NCBI RefSeq assembly: GCF_900156405.1
Contig: NZ_FTNN01000008.1
Location: forward strand, 1 to 64,000
DNA: 64,000 bases
Source of the DNA: Shewanella morhuae
Lineage (GTDB): Bacteria; Pseudomonadota; Gammaproteobacteria; Enterobacterales; Shewanellaceae
Direction: 5' to 3'
In this document: positions 35,144 to 44,326 of the stretch, piece after piece
How positions within the stretch are numbered: the stretch's first letter is position 1
Layout: each line of letters starts with the position of its first letter
Made by a program: the position numbers and the translations under genes
The notes under the pieces: generated by a model
What the model saw: only the letters and a program-made list of their open reading frames with translations
What the model was told of the DNA's origin: nothing
The model's database searches: none

Positions 35144-35785
35144 TCAGAGGTTTAAGTCGGCCTCGACATCTTGTAATACTTGGCGTTTCATTTCTTTGGC
35201 AGCTGCAATATGAATACGGGCGAGCCTTAAGGCGTAGTTGAACCTTGCTCGGCCGACTAGACGGACAAGTTCGGCAAAAAACTGGGGATCTAAGGTGAAT
35301 TGAGTTGAATAGTACTGAATGGCAGTATGGACTGAGTTGAAGGTTACGCCATCAAACTCAAACCCAGCATTGTAGCCTTGGTCGTCAATTTCTTCGCCTT
35401 CTAATGCCAACGGCCAACCAGGCGCATTGATACGGTCGCGGGCAATTAAATACATCATCCAAGCGCTTTTCTTAAAGCCTTCAAATACTTTACAGGAAAA
35501 CTCAGACTCAGCGAGTTCTTCTTCGGTCCAATTAATTCCAATAGCGAGATGTTTTGCATAGATACGCATTAGCGCATCTTTAACGGCCATGCGGCAATCC
35601 CAAATTGAACTCAGTGTATGTTGTTTGGCTAATCGCAGGCATTCACTACAAGCAGGTACCGCTAAAGAAGGGTGCGGCGTATGTGCATGCTGAATATATT
35701 CGAAGTGTTGATAGCTAGGTTCGCCACAAAACCAACAACTATGGCGTTTATCGAAAGGGATATCAATAAGTGGGATAGCAGACAT
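35144..35785 (-). CDS. Hypothetical protein with N-terminal CxxC pairs
   Basis: A 213-residue soluble protein. Near the N-terminus CWFCGEP (~17-20) and ACSECLRLA (~46-49) form two CxxC pairs, a likely zinc-binding treble-clef or HNH-like knuckle. The rest is helical, ending RLARIHIAAAKEMKRQVLQD. I do not recognise a named family. ATG 35785 is used; the TTG one codon upstream is also possible. Its stop codon is followed by no clear terminator. Confidence 0.7.
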   Translation of the reverse strand: MSAIPLIDIPFDKRHSCWFCGEPSYQHFEYIQHAHTPHPSLAVPACSECLRLAKQHTLSSIWDCRMAVKDALMRIYAKHLAIGINWTEEELAESEFSCKVFEGFKKSAWMMYLIARDRINAPGWPLALEGEEIDDQGYNAGFEFDGVTFNSVHTAIQYYSTQFTLDPQFFAELVRLVGRARFNYALRLARIHIAAAKEMKRQVLQDVEADLNL

Positions 35786-35836
35786 CAAGGGTTGAGCACC
35801 TCAATCCTTGATGTGTTTAATGGTGTATTGAAGCAA

Positions 35837-36196
35837 TTAAACTTCTTCAACATCAACCAAATCTTTCGCTAAAACAATAGGGTCAAGCTCAAGACAGTCT
35901 TCGTCAGTCTGCCAGTCGACACCGATCAACACACCATCATCGTTGAGATCAGATACCCAGTATTCTAAAAACTCTTCTAATGGGATAGCAATTGGCTGGT
36001 AGTCTTGCCATTCATCGCTGCAATGGGATTTTGCAGTTGCTTCGCTTGACCATAATGGCATCACATCCGTGTCTTCAAATTCTGAAGAATCACAAACGAC
36101 CCAGCCTTCGCCAGTTTCATCCATTAGACCCCAAAGCGTCTGATGTTGTTTTACATTTTTGATAAAGCCAGCCAAAGCCGTATTGATTTCAGTCAT
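35837..36196 (-). CDS. DUF2750 family protein
   Basis: A 119-residue acidic protein. The domain begins FIKNVKQHQTLWGLMDETGEGWVVCDSSEFEDTDVMPLWSS and ends IPLEEFLEYWVSDLNDDGVLIGVDW, the DUF2750 pattern. The function is unknown; some related proteins occur near immunity or toxin genes, but none are seen here. It is 51 bp upstream of the CxxC hypothetical gene on the same strand, so co-transcription is possible. Confidence 0.82.
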   Translation of the reverse strand: MTEINTALAGFIKNVKQHQTLWGLMDETGEGWVVCDSSEFEDTDVMPLWSSEATAKSHCSDEWQDYQPIAIPLEEFLEYWVSDLNDDGVLIGVDWQTDEDCLELDPIVLAKDLVDVEEV

Positions 36197-36594
36197 GATA
36201 GGTCTCTTTGATGTGTGCTGTTAACAAACCTATTATACGGTAACATGCTGCGATACCAAGGGATTCTTTATTAAGATTTTTCTGCTGTTTGATATCTGAG
36301 CAATATACCGCTGGTATAAGGTATTTAGCGTGATAAGGATTGTGTTACGCGCCGCTATGGGTCAGGATTATCAGCGATTGGTAGGTTTATCTTAATGAAG
36401 ATAATCTAAGGGCGTTTTAATATGAAAATTTTTAAGGTTATTGGCCATTAAAAGAGACGGCTTATTGCTCACCTTTTATCTTGTTATGCCAAAGCGAATA
36501 TTTCCTGAAGGTTAGGCCACCTTAAAAAGGTAAATGATTGTGTTGCTGTCACAACACATTGACGGTTGTGAAATCAAGTATTGGAGTTATTGAT
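36197..36594. other. Divergent intergenic region, DUF2750 / transglycosylase
   Basis: This 398-bp gap carries the promoters of two divergent genes. Only very short, unconvincing frames occur. No terminator, repeat or clear operator was found. Confidence 0.4.
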
Positions 36595-37884
36595 TTGATT
36601 AAAATTAAAGGGTTAACTTATTTGTTTGCGAGTATTGCCACCTGCGTGAGTTTGAGTGCTTGTTCTAGTGCGCCATCGGCGAATAGCAATACTAACGTAA
36701 CGACAAATACTACTGAAACCAATCAACTGCCCGATATCAGTGCTAGCGTACAATTGAATGAAGAAGCCTTTCCCATGTGCTTGGCCCGGTTGCAAACACG
36801 TGCACGTGCAGAAGGATTGTCAGAGGCGACCATTAATTCGACCATTGCCAATTTACAATTTGTTCCGCGGGTGATTGAGCTTGATCAACAACAACCTGAA
36901 TTTAGTCAAACCTTCGATAATTATTTCAGTAAACGCGCAACCGAATGGCGCGTTAATGAAGGTCGGCGTTTACTACAAAAACACCGCGAGTTACTCGATA
37001 AATTAGCCCAAGAATATGGGGTGCCGCCACAATATATATTATCTTTCTGGGGACTTGAAACTAACTATGGCTCCTATAAAGGAAAAATGTCGGTACTCAA
37101 TTCATTGGCTACCTTAGCCTGTGAGCCACGCCGTAGTAATTATTTCACCATAGAATTAATGCAAGCCTTAAAACTGAAAGAAAAATATCAGTTTGATGAT
37201 GACACTATGGTGGGATCATGGGCTGGTGCTATGGGTCACACCCAATTTATGCCGTCTGCCTATGCTAAATATGCTGTCGATGCTGATGGTGATGGTAAGG
37301 CTGATTTATGGAATAGCACCACCGATGCGCTCACCTCTGCAGCGAACTTTTTACAACATTTAGGTTGGCAACGTAACCAGCGTTGGGGGCGTGAAGTCCT
37401 ATTGCCAAAAGATTATAACTACAACTATTTAGGTGCTAAACAGCCTTTACCGCTATCACAATGGGCGGCATTGAATGTGACGCAAGCTAATGGTCAACCT
37501 TTGCCTATGGTTGATATCCAAGCAGCGCTATATTTACCCGCAGGTCATACTGGCCCTGCATTTTTAGGTTATGAGAATTTTAATGTCATCATGCGTTGGA
37601 ATCGCTCCGAGTTTTATGCCATTACAGTGGGTCACTTAGCTGACAGGATTAATGGCGGCCCTGCGTTAACTGTAAATCCACCAGAGCAGGCACGTTTAAG
37701 CCGTGAACAAGTTAAGCTACTACAAGCCAAACTCAATGAAGTGGGTTTTGATGTGGGCAAACCCGATGGCGTATTGGGGCGTAACTCTACCGCGGGCATT
37801 CAAGCGTTTCAGCGCAGTAAAAACATGATTGCCGATGGTTTTCCAAGTCCAGAGGTTTTTACTGCATTAGGGATAACGTTGTAA
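36595..37884 (+). CDS. MltB-family lytic murein transglycosylase, lipoprotein
   Basis: A 429-residue envelope enzyme that cleaves peptidoglycan glycan strands to 1,6-anhydro products. TTG 36595, with GGAG 8 nt upstream, is the chosen start; it begins a clean lipoprotein signal (IATCVSLSAC). The SLT_2 domain has the catalytic Glu in SFWGLETNYGSYKG (~155) and GSWAGAMGHTQFMPSAY. A C-terminal PG_binding_1 domain (SREQVKLLQAKLNEVGFDVG, then GRNSTAGIQAFQ) adds cell-wall binding. An upstream frame to 36538 would add an implausible CCCHN N-terminus. Confidence 0.9.
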   Translation: MIKIKGLTYLFASIATCVSLSACSSAPSANSNTNVTTNTTETNQLPDISASVQLNEEAFPMCLARLQTRARAEGLSEATINSTIANLQFVPRVIELDQQQPEFSQTFDNYFSKRATEWRVNEGRRLLQKHRELLDKLAQEYGVPPQYILSFWGLETNYGSYKGKMSVLNSLATLACEPRRSNYFTIELMQALKLKEKYQFDDDTMVGSWAGAMGHTQFMPSAYAKYAVDADGDGKADLWNSTTDALTSAANFLQHLGWQRNQRWGREVLLPKDYNYNYLGAKQPLPLSQWAALNVTQANGQPLPMVDIQAALYLPAGHTGPAFLGYENFNVIMRWNRSEFYAITVGHLADRINGGPALTVNPPEQARLSREQVKLLQAKLNEVGFDVGKPDGVLGRNSTAGIQAFQRSKNMIADGFPSPEVFTALGITL

Positions 37885-37987
37885 CTTGAGTGCGCCGGCA
37901 TGTGGGCGGATAAAAAAGTGGAGTGAAAAGCCCAGTTTTGTTAAGCTCGGCCCACAATTGAAATCGAAGAAAATCAAAGGATATTCG

Positions 37988-38476
37988 ATGAGCATTAAAG
38001 ACGATATGGTTGTGCAGTTTAATTACACACTGCGTGATGAGAAAGGCGATGTGATCGAGAGCAACGAAGGACGTGATCCCATTGCTTACTTACATGGCCA
38101 TGACAACATGATGCCTGGCGTAGAAAACGCAATTAATGGCAAAGCGATTGGCGAGAAATTTACCGTGACGTTACCTGCTGCAGACACCTACGGTGAACGC
38201 GTGGCTGATGCGGATGCACACCAACGTGTATCGGTTAAGCATTTAATCGGTGCCAACGTATGGAAACCGGGTATGGCTGCCGTGGTCAATACAGACCAAG
38301 GTCAACGCCAAGTGACTATCGTTAAAGTGGGTAAGTTTATGGCAACTGTGGATGTTAACCATCCATTAGCGGGCCGCGAACTGACATTTGATATCGAAGT
38401 TGTCGGTGCCCGTGACGCGAGTAATGAAGAAATTGCCCATGGTCATGCCCATGGTGCTGGTGGCCATCACCATTAA
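37988..38476 (+). CDS. slyD: FKBP-type peptidyl-prolyl isomerase SlyD
   Basis: A 162-residue isomerase/chaperone. The FKBP core is MVVQFNYTLRDEKGDVIESN with the flap insert DTYGERVADADAHQRV. A His-rich tail (GHAHGAGGHHH) can bind nickel and may aid hydrogenase maturation, as in E. coli. The frame extends to 37886, but ATG 37988 has AAAGGA at normal spacing and matches the family start. It follows the transglycosylase gene without a terminator between, so read-through is possible. Confidence 0.95.
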   Translation: MSIKDDMVVQFNYTLRDEKGDVIESNEGRDPIAYLHGHDNMMPGVENAINGKAIGEKFTVTLPAADTYGERVADADAHQRVSVKHLIGANVWKPGMAAVVNTDQGQRQVTIVKVGKFMATVDVNHPLAGRELTFDIEVVGARDASNEEIAHGHAHGAGGHHH

Positions 38477-38538
38477 TTTTTAAGCTTCGAGTTTGGCTCC
38501 TTTCTGTACACTAAGTTCAGAATGAGTGAATAAATCGA

Positions 38539-38604
38539 TGTTGAAACCCATAAAACAAAAAGCCCAAACCTAGGTTTGGGCTTTTTGTTTTATGGGTTTC
38601 AACA
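38539..38604. terminator. Perfect 66-bp palindrome between slyD and an M1 peptidase gene
   Basis: Two 33-bp arms with no mismatch and no spacer meet at CCTAGG. The inner part (AAAAAGCCCAAACC and its complement) with its A/T runs is a bidirectional Rho-independent terminator. The outer part (TGTTGAAACCCATAAAAC) extends it far beyond what termination needs. Symmetry stops abruptly at both ends (A at 38538, C at 38605). Confidence 0.95.
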
Positions 38605-38662
38605 CTTAACGTTTATCGAAACGGCTAATAACGTCATATATCACTAATCGTTCTTACTAACG

Positions 38663-40606
38663 CTAATGGCTATGTTCGTGCTGGAGTGGTTTGTCAGCAA
38701 ACATGGCATCGAGGCTTGCTTGAGTTTGTGGATGGTAACCGGGGCGAGCATTGATATACACGTTTTTAGCCCAGTCATATTGTTCGGTACCAGCAAGTTT
38801 TTGGTATAAAGGTACAACTAAACGCATGCGGCCAATATTGGTTAAGTGTTGTTTTAATGCGGGTAATACCGCGTAATAACCATTGTCTAGTGCGAGTGAG
38901 TACCATGCAAAAGCAATCTCACTGTTGCCAGTACCAGTAAAATGGAACGCCTTATCTAGTTCGGCAAGTTTGGTTTGGTCTAGATTGATTCTTGGCATTT
39001 CATTAATGAATCGTAACCACTGATGAACAGACCAATTGCTGGTTTTTAACTCGCTTGCACTGTGTTTACCATCTAACCACGTTTGTCTTTGGGCATCAAT
39101 ATCGTCAAAAGCATGGGAATTTGGCGGCACTAAAAATGACGGTAAACCTTCACCTTCAATCCAAGTGTCGATTTCAGCTTCGCTGACAATGTTGGGGTAT
39201 TTTTGGAGTAAATTTAAAGATAAATATTCACGGAACTGCGCTGTAGTAATACTTTGAAATTCAAAGTGATTAAAATAATTTTTGACAAAGGCATCAAAGC
39301 GTTCACGGCCAAATTTTTGTTCAAGAAAGACTAAAAATAACTGGCCTTTTACGTAAGGCACACCACTAAAAGCCTCATCAGGCGATCGCCCGCCAAGATC
39401 TAAATGCAATACAGAGTCGCTAGAGTCTAACTCTGCTAATTCGGCAATCAGCCCAGAATAGCCGATCGTTTGCTCCATTAGTGCTCGGTCGCTGCCATAG
39501 AGATCTTCCATAATACGATTCTCAACATAGGTCGTAAAACCTTCATTAAGCCAGAGATCGCGCCATGTGGCGTTGGTCACCAGATTACCCGACCAAGAGT
39601 GAGCAAGTTCGTGGGCAATGAGACTCACCAAGCTTTTATCGCCCGCGATGACCGTTGGCGTGATAAATGAAAGGCGCGGGTTTTCCATGCCACCGAAAGG
39701 AAAGCTCGGTGGCAGAATGAGCAAGTCATAACGTCCCCAACGATAATCGCCATAACGCTTAGCAGCGATATCGATCATCTGTGGTGTGTCAGAAAATTCT
39801 TGACTCGCCTTATCAATAAGTTCAGGTTCGGCCCAAACACCAGAGATATCATTCAAGGGCGAAAACGTTAAATGCCCGGCCGCAATGGCAATTAAATAAG
39901 CTGGAATAGCCTGCGGCATAGTGAATTGAGTTTGGGTGCTAGACAGAATTTTTCGATCGGCACTCATCACCACAGTAATAGCTTTATCGGCGGTAATTGT
40001 TGCGCTATAGGTTTGGCGCACGGCGGGCGTATCTTGCAGTGGGATCCAGCTGCGAGCATGAATTGCCTGACTTTGGCTGAACATAAAAGGTAACTGTTTA
40101 CCTTGGGTTTGCTCTGGAGTTAACCATTGAATACCAGAAGGATTATCCGATGTATGGTAATTTATTTTAACCTTTTGAGTATTTTCTTCAGTAAGGTTGA
40201 TGCTCAGCGCTGCACCTTTAACGCCATCTGTTTTAGCTAAAGTGAAGGGCACACTGTGCCATTTACCGGCTGTATTCACAGCGCTTACACTACTAATGGT
40301 TAAATCTCGGGTATCTAAGATGAGTGTTTTACCCGCTTTATGCCAAGCTAAATCGAGGGTAGCTTCACCGGATAAGCGGTTTTGCTTAAAATCGACAGTG
40401 AGGGCAAGCTCGATATGACTCACGCTGACCTCTGTGTAATTAGCATAGGTCAACGCATCTTGGTTCTGTGGTATTTCTGTTGGTGCTAATGTGACTGCGA
40501 GCTCTGAGGCTGAAATATTAGGTGCGTTATTAGCGTGAGCAATGGGAACTAGTTGCAGCGCAAAAAGAAGCGCACTGCTAATGACCGTACGGTGAAATGA
40601 CAACAT
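38663..40606 (-). CDS. M1 family aminopeptidase (LTA4-hydrolase-like)
   Basis: A 647-residue exported zinc peptidase with a signal peptide (AFALQLVPIAHA-type core). The M1 exopeptidase motif is GGMENP (~306) and the zinc site is HELAHSW with the downstream NEGFTTYVE glutamate (~333-356). The C-terminal helical domain resembles leukotriene-A4 hydrolase (DQTKLAELDKAFHFTGTGNSEIAFAW). It would trim N-terminal residues from periplasmic peptides. It is convergent with slyD across the 66-bp palindrome. Confidence 0.9.
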   Translation of the reverse strand: MLSFHRTVISSALLFALQLVPIAHANNAPNISASELAVTLAPTEIPQNQDALTYANYTEVSVSHIELALTVDFKQNRLSGEATLDLAWHKAGKTLILDTRDLTISSVSAVNTAGKWHSVPFTLAKTDGVKGAALSINLTEENTQKVKINYHTSDNPSGIQWLTPEQTQGKQLPFMFSQSQAIHARSWIPLQDTPAVRQTYSATITADKAITVVMSADRKILSSTQTQFTMPQAIPAYLIAIAAGHLTFSPLNDISGVWAEPELIDKASQEFSDTPQMIDIAAKRYGDYRWGRYDLLILPPSFPFGGMENPRLSFITPTVIAGDKSLVSLIAHELAHSWSGNLVTNATWRDLWLNEGFTTYVENRIMEDLYGSDRALMEQTIGYSGLIAELAELDSSDSVLHLDLGGRSPDEAFSGVPYVKGQLFLVFLEQKFGRERFDAFVKNYFNHFEFQSITTAQFREYLSLNLLQKYPNIVSEAEIDTWIEGEGLPSFLVPPNSHAFDDIDAQRQTWLDGKHSASELKTSNWSVHQWLRFINEMPRINLDQTKLAELDKAFHFTGTGNSEIAFAWYSLALDNGYYAVLPALKQHLTNIGRMRLVVPLYQKLAGTEQYDWAKNVYINARPGYHPQTQASLDAMFADKPLQHEHSH

Positions 40607-40864
40607 TATTTTACAGCCTAATGATTAAGTGTTTTGGTTTTGGTTTGAATTTGGAGTGACAACCAATAGCAATTCTGTTTGGTTTTTATCAGCCCATGGG
40701 TTAGTGCACAAAAGTTTACCTGATAATTCACTCGATTTGTTATCTCACTGTTAGCTCAAATGTAATCAAACTTTAATCGCTCAATTACTGATAGGGAAAT
40801 GGCAGCGGTAAAGTACAACAAGTTTGTTATGATGGCGGCGTTTTCACATAGGGCGATTATAAAA

Positions 40865-41092
40865 ATGGTGTTAGATTTTTCACAGGGTAAGTTAATTGTC
40901 ACTGAGTTTGAAGTACAGGTGCGGCTCAATGTTGCCAGTATCGTACTGCAAGTGAGTGCGGAAGATATTAGTTTAAGACGTCAGCCCCCTATGTTAATTG
41001 CCGATGGTGGCGGTGTGCGTTGGAGCTTAGTATTAGACTCAAATGCTCAGTTACGTGCGATTCAAAATGTGCTGGGAATGGATGCAGAATAA
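40865..41092 (+). CDS. DUF3389-like small protein
   Basis: A 75-residue soluble protein from ATG 40865 (MVLDFSQGKLIVTEFEVQVRL). The frame runs back to 40799, but those 22 residues fall in the promoter region and lack a site. The pattern (FSQGK, then ADGGGVRWSLVLDSNAQL near the end) resembles DUF3389, a short family of unknown function found in Shewanella and Vibrio. The assignment is by eye. Confidence 0.62.
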   Translation: MVLDFSQGKLIVTEFEVQVRLNVASIVLQVSAEDISLRRQPPMLIADGGGVRWSLVLDSNAQLRAIQNVLGMDAE

Positions 41093-41184
41093 AGTACGCT
41101 AGAGTAGTACGGCGTATTTAATTTATAGATTGATCATCATTTTTAGTTGATGAATATTTAATATCGAATTGGGGATTTTTTAGT

Positions 41185-41856
41185 ATGTCAGTTTCTCTTG
41201 AGCGTATTGTGGTTGAGCCTAAAACACCAGCAACGGCCGTGGTTATCTGGTTGCATGGATTAGGGGATTCGGGCGCCGGATTTGCCCCCATTGTGCCAGC
41301 ACTGGGTTTACCAACCGATCATGCTATCCGTTTTATTTTCCCCCATGCACCAGAGCAAGCCGTGACCATCAATGGTGGCTATGTGATGCGCGCTTGGTAC
41401 GATATTAAAAGTATGGATCTGCACGACAGAGCTGATATGCAGGGGGTTCTGGTATCAGAAAAAATGGTTGCCGCATTAATCAATGAGCAAATCGCAGCGG
41501 GTATTGCGAGTCAGCGTATCGTATTAGCAGGATTCAGTCAGGGTGGGGTAATGAGTTTATTTTGTGGACTACGTTTCCCTGAATCGTTAGCGGGTATAAT
41601 GGCATTATCGTGCTATTTGCCCACAGGAGATGTGTTGCCTACTGAATTAAGTACGGCTAATCGCAATACACCTATATTACAGCAACACGGTTTGCAAGAT
41701 GATGTAGTGCCATTATCCGCTGGTACATTAGCAAAAGAAGCCTTAATCGCGGGTGGCTATAATGTTACGTGGCAAACTTATCCTATGCCGCATTCTGTGA
41801 TCCCAGCGCAATTAAAAGAGATTTCTAAGTGGTTACTACAGCGATTTGAAATGTAG
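41185..41856 (+). CDS. Alpha/beta-hydrolase carboxylesterase
   Basis: A 223-residue cytoplasmic hydrolase of the phospholipase/carboxylesterase (acyl-protein thioesterase-like) family. The catalytic Ser is in GFSQGG (~117), Asp in QDDVVP and His in MPHSVIP. The oxyanion motif is WLHGLGDSG near the N-terminus. Natural substrates are probably short acyl esters. GGGGA is upstream of the ATG, 92 bp after the DUF3389-like gene on the same strand. Confidence 0.92.
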   Translation: MSVSLERIVVEPKTPATAVVIWLHGLGDSGAGFAPIVPALGLPTDHAIRFIFPHAPEQAVTINGGYVMRAWYDIKSMDLHDRADMQGVLVSEKMVAALINEQIAAGIASQRIVLAGFSQGGVMSLFCGLRFPESLAGIMALSCYLPTGDVLPTELSTANRNTPILQQHGLQDDVVPLSAGTLAKEALIAGGYNVTWQTYPMPHSVIPAQLKEISKWLLQRFEM

Positions 41857-41874
41857 ATATATCTAATTGCTGAT

Positions 41875-41920
41875 AAAACAAGCATGCGGTAACGTTATAT
41901 TTCCACGTGCTTGTTTTTTT
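41875..41920 (+). terminator. Terminator after the esterase gene
   Basis: AAAACAAGCATG and CGTGCTTGTTTT arms are separated by ~20 nt and followed by TTTTTT. A minus-strand frame over this site (41863-42063) is a shadow. The following 41921-42217 is AT-rich and holds the next promoter. Confidence 0.8.
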
Positions 41921-42217
41921 AACGGGACAATTGTTTTATATTTAAATGTTTTTAAGTCACTTATAATAAAGGGTTTTTGCTCTTCGGTATTGTTTTTTAA
42001 TTGTGTTATCTGAATATGTAGATTTTTAAATAAAAGCTTATTTCCTGCACAAGACAAACCCATCTAAAAAAGTTCATAAAACCCCATGTCGACATCAAAT
42101 TTTTAATAAAAGTGACACATATTGTCTTTATTATTTGTTATTATTCTTGACGCTGAGCTTGATGGAGTTCAGTAAAAAAATCATATGATAAAATAATTAA
42201 AATTAAGGGTTGATCTA

Positions 42218-43939
42218 ATGAGAAATATGCTTATTAAAGGGCTCGTTGCCACTGCTGTTTTAGCGGCGCTTGCGGGTTGTAATAATAATGATGATGACAA
42301 TAATGTGGCAACGACTTGTGCAGAAGCTGGCAGTGCCTGTACGACTTTTACGATTTTACACACTAACGATAACCATGGCCGTTTTTGGGAAAATAGTGAT
42401 GGCGAGTACGGCATGGCGGCACGTAAAACGCTAATTGACAGTATTCGTACCGAAGTGAGTAAGAATGGCGGGCAAACTTTACTGCTTTCTGGCGGTGATA
42501 TTAACACCGGTGTACCTGAATCAGATTTACAAGACGCAATCCCTGATTTTACGGGTATGAATAAAATTGGCTACGACGCTATGGCAGTGGGTAACCATGA
42601 GTTCGATAATCCATTGTCTATTTTAGACATGCAGCGTCGTCTCGCTGAATTTCCTATGTTAGCAGCCAATATTTACCGTAAAAATGCTGATGGTACTCAA
42701 GGCGAACGTTATTTTGAAGCCTATAAAGTATTTGATATGAATGGATTGAAAGTCGCGGTGATAGGTTTGACCACCGAAGACACGATTAAAATTGGTAATC
42801 CCGAGTATGTTAGCGATCTAATTTTTACTGATCCTAAAGTGGAAGTTGCTAAAGTCATTAAAGAAATTAAAGATGCCAAAACAGCTGACATTATTTTTGC
42901 CACTACGCATATGGGTCACTATGCCGATGGGCAAAATGGTAGCAATGCTCCTGGTGATGTTGCTATGGCTCGCGCACTGAAAGAAGGTGATTTACAAGTC
43001 GTTATTGGTGGCCACTCACAAAACCCAGTGTGTATGGAACCAGGTACTGACAACAAAGCCTATGCAGCATTTAATCCGGGCGATGATTGTGCACCAGATA
43101 AACAAAATGGGACTTGGATCATGCAAGCCCATGAATGGGGCAAATATGTTGGTCGTGCAGATTTTGAATACTTTAACGGTGAACTGCATTTAGCGAGCTA
43201 CAAGCTTGTGCCTGTTAACATGCGCAAACTGGATGATGCAGGTAAGAAGACAGCTGATTTAGCCGGGACTAAAATAGAACCTGACGCTGAATTAAAGGAA
43301 CTTTTGTCTTACTATCAAGAAAAAGGCCAAGATAAGTTAGGCGAAGTGATTGCGACGACCGATGCCCTGTTAGATGGCGAGCGCGCAAACGTGCGTTATA
43401 AGCAAACAAACTTAGGCCGTATGTTAGCGATGGCTCAAAGTGCCAAAGTGACGGCTGATTTTGGTGTGATGAACTCAGGTGGCGTTCGTGCTTCTATCCA
43501 GCCTGGCAATATTACTTACCGTGATGTGCTGACCGTTCAACCATTCGGTAACATGGTGACTCTGAACGAAATGACTGGCACTGAAATCGCGACTTATTTA
43601 GGTGCTGTAGGTAGTCTTCAAATAGATTCAGGTGGTTATGCACAAATCACTGGCGTTAAAATGACTATCGACTGTGTGGCTAAAACAGCCACTATTAGTG
43701 ATATTGGTGGTAAAGATTTTAGCCCTACAGCCACATATAAATTCACTGTACCTAGCTTTAATGCTGCGGGCGGTGACGGTTATCCTAAACTAGAAAGCCC
43801 AATTCAAACGGGTTATGTTGATGCTGACTTGTTATATAGCTTCTTAAAAGAAAAACAAACGATTGTTGCCGCAGATTATAATCCAGTAGGCGATATTGTT
43901 TATGAAAACTCAAAAAATGTTGAAGGTTGCCAACTCTAA
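42218..43939 (+). CDS. ushA: 5'-nucleotidase/UDP-sugar hydrolase family lipoprotein
   Basis: A 573-residue metallophosphatase. The lipoprotein signal ends LAALAGC, followed by an NNNDDDNN spacer. The metal site is ILHTNDNHGRF (~45), SGGDINTG, GNHEFD (~128) and GGHSQNPVC. The C-terminal 5_nucleotid_C domain has MNSGGVRASIQPGNITY and FGNMVTLNEMTG, which bind the nucleotide. The domain plan fits UshA/NadN rather than CpdB. It hydrolyses external nucleotides or UDP-sugars for salvage; the precise substrate is not determinable. It has its own terminator and precedes the TonB receptor gene. Confidence 0.9.
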   Translation: MRNMLIKGLVATAVLAALAGCNNNDDDNNVATTCAEAGSACTTFTILHTNDNHGRFWENSDGEYGMAARKTLIDSIRTEVSKNGGQTLLLSGGDINTGVPESDLQDAIPDFTGMNKIGYDAMAVGNHEFDNPLSILDMQRRLAEFPMLAANIYRKNADGTQGERYFEAYKVFDMNGLKVAVIGLTTEDTIKIGNPEYVSDLIFTDPKVEVAKVIKEIKDAKTADIIFATTHMGHYADGQNGSNAPGDVAMARALKEGDLQVVIGGHSQNPVCMEPGTDNKAYAAFNPGDDCAPDKQNGTWIMQAHEWGKYVGRADFEYFNGELHLASYKLVPVNMRKLDDAGKKTADLAGTKIEPDAELKELLSYYQEKGQDKLGEVIATTDALLDGERANVRYKQTNLGRMLAMAQSAKVTADFGVMNSGGVRASIQPGNITYRDVLTVQPFGNMVTLNEMTGTEIATYLGAVGSLQIDSGGYAQITGVKMTIDCVAKTATISDIGGKDFSPTATYKFTVPSFNAAGGDGYPKLESPIQTGYVDADLLYSFLKEKQTIVAADYNPVGDIVYENSKNVEGCQL

Positions 43940-43960
43940 CGAGTAATAACTTTTTAAATA

Positions 43961-43990
43961 AAATGCCACTCAATAGAGTGGCATTTTTTA
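43961..43990 (+). terminator. Terminator after the ushA-like gene
   Basis: AAATGCCACTC and GAGTGGCATTT form a perfect 11-bp stem with a four-base loop followed by a T-run, about 22 nt past the stop codon. Confidence 0.95.
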
Positions 43991-44222
43991 TGGTTATTAT
44001 TTAGTCGCATATTAAAATGTGAAAAAACGTAGCTTAATCCACGATTTTAAATAAAGTTAGCAACAAATGAAACTATATGTATCCCATCGCTGTATTGTAA
44101 GTTATTTTGCCAGCTATCTGTTAACAGGCTGATATACAATATCTATTCCTTTAAAACACTCATCACCTTTCTTTTGATATGTATCAATTTGTTTATATGT
44201 GAAGCTGTTTGTTTTTTATTTG

Positions 44223-44251
44223 TTGACTTAAATGTGGCTCGTTAACATTAT
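44223..44251 (+). promoter_or_regulatory. Possible sigma-70 promoter of the TonB receptor gene
   Basis: TTGACT at 44223-44228, a 17-bp spacer, and CATTAT at 44246-44251 (four of six -10 matches), 75 bp before the receptor ATG. The rest of the 336-bp gap (43991-44326) shows no coding potential and no Fur-like palindrome that I can see. Confidence 0.45.
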
Positions 44252-44326
44252 TGTCGCAACGAAGTTAAGTTCGTGACAAAAATATAAAAATTAAAAATAG
44301 CTTTTATTGGAATCAAGGAGTCATTG

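Noticed and set aside
41863..42063. 66-codon minus-strand frame after the esterase gene
   Set aside because: It overlaps the esterase terminator, has low-complexity Lys/Asn-rich composition and no ribosome site.
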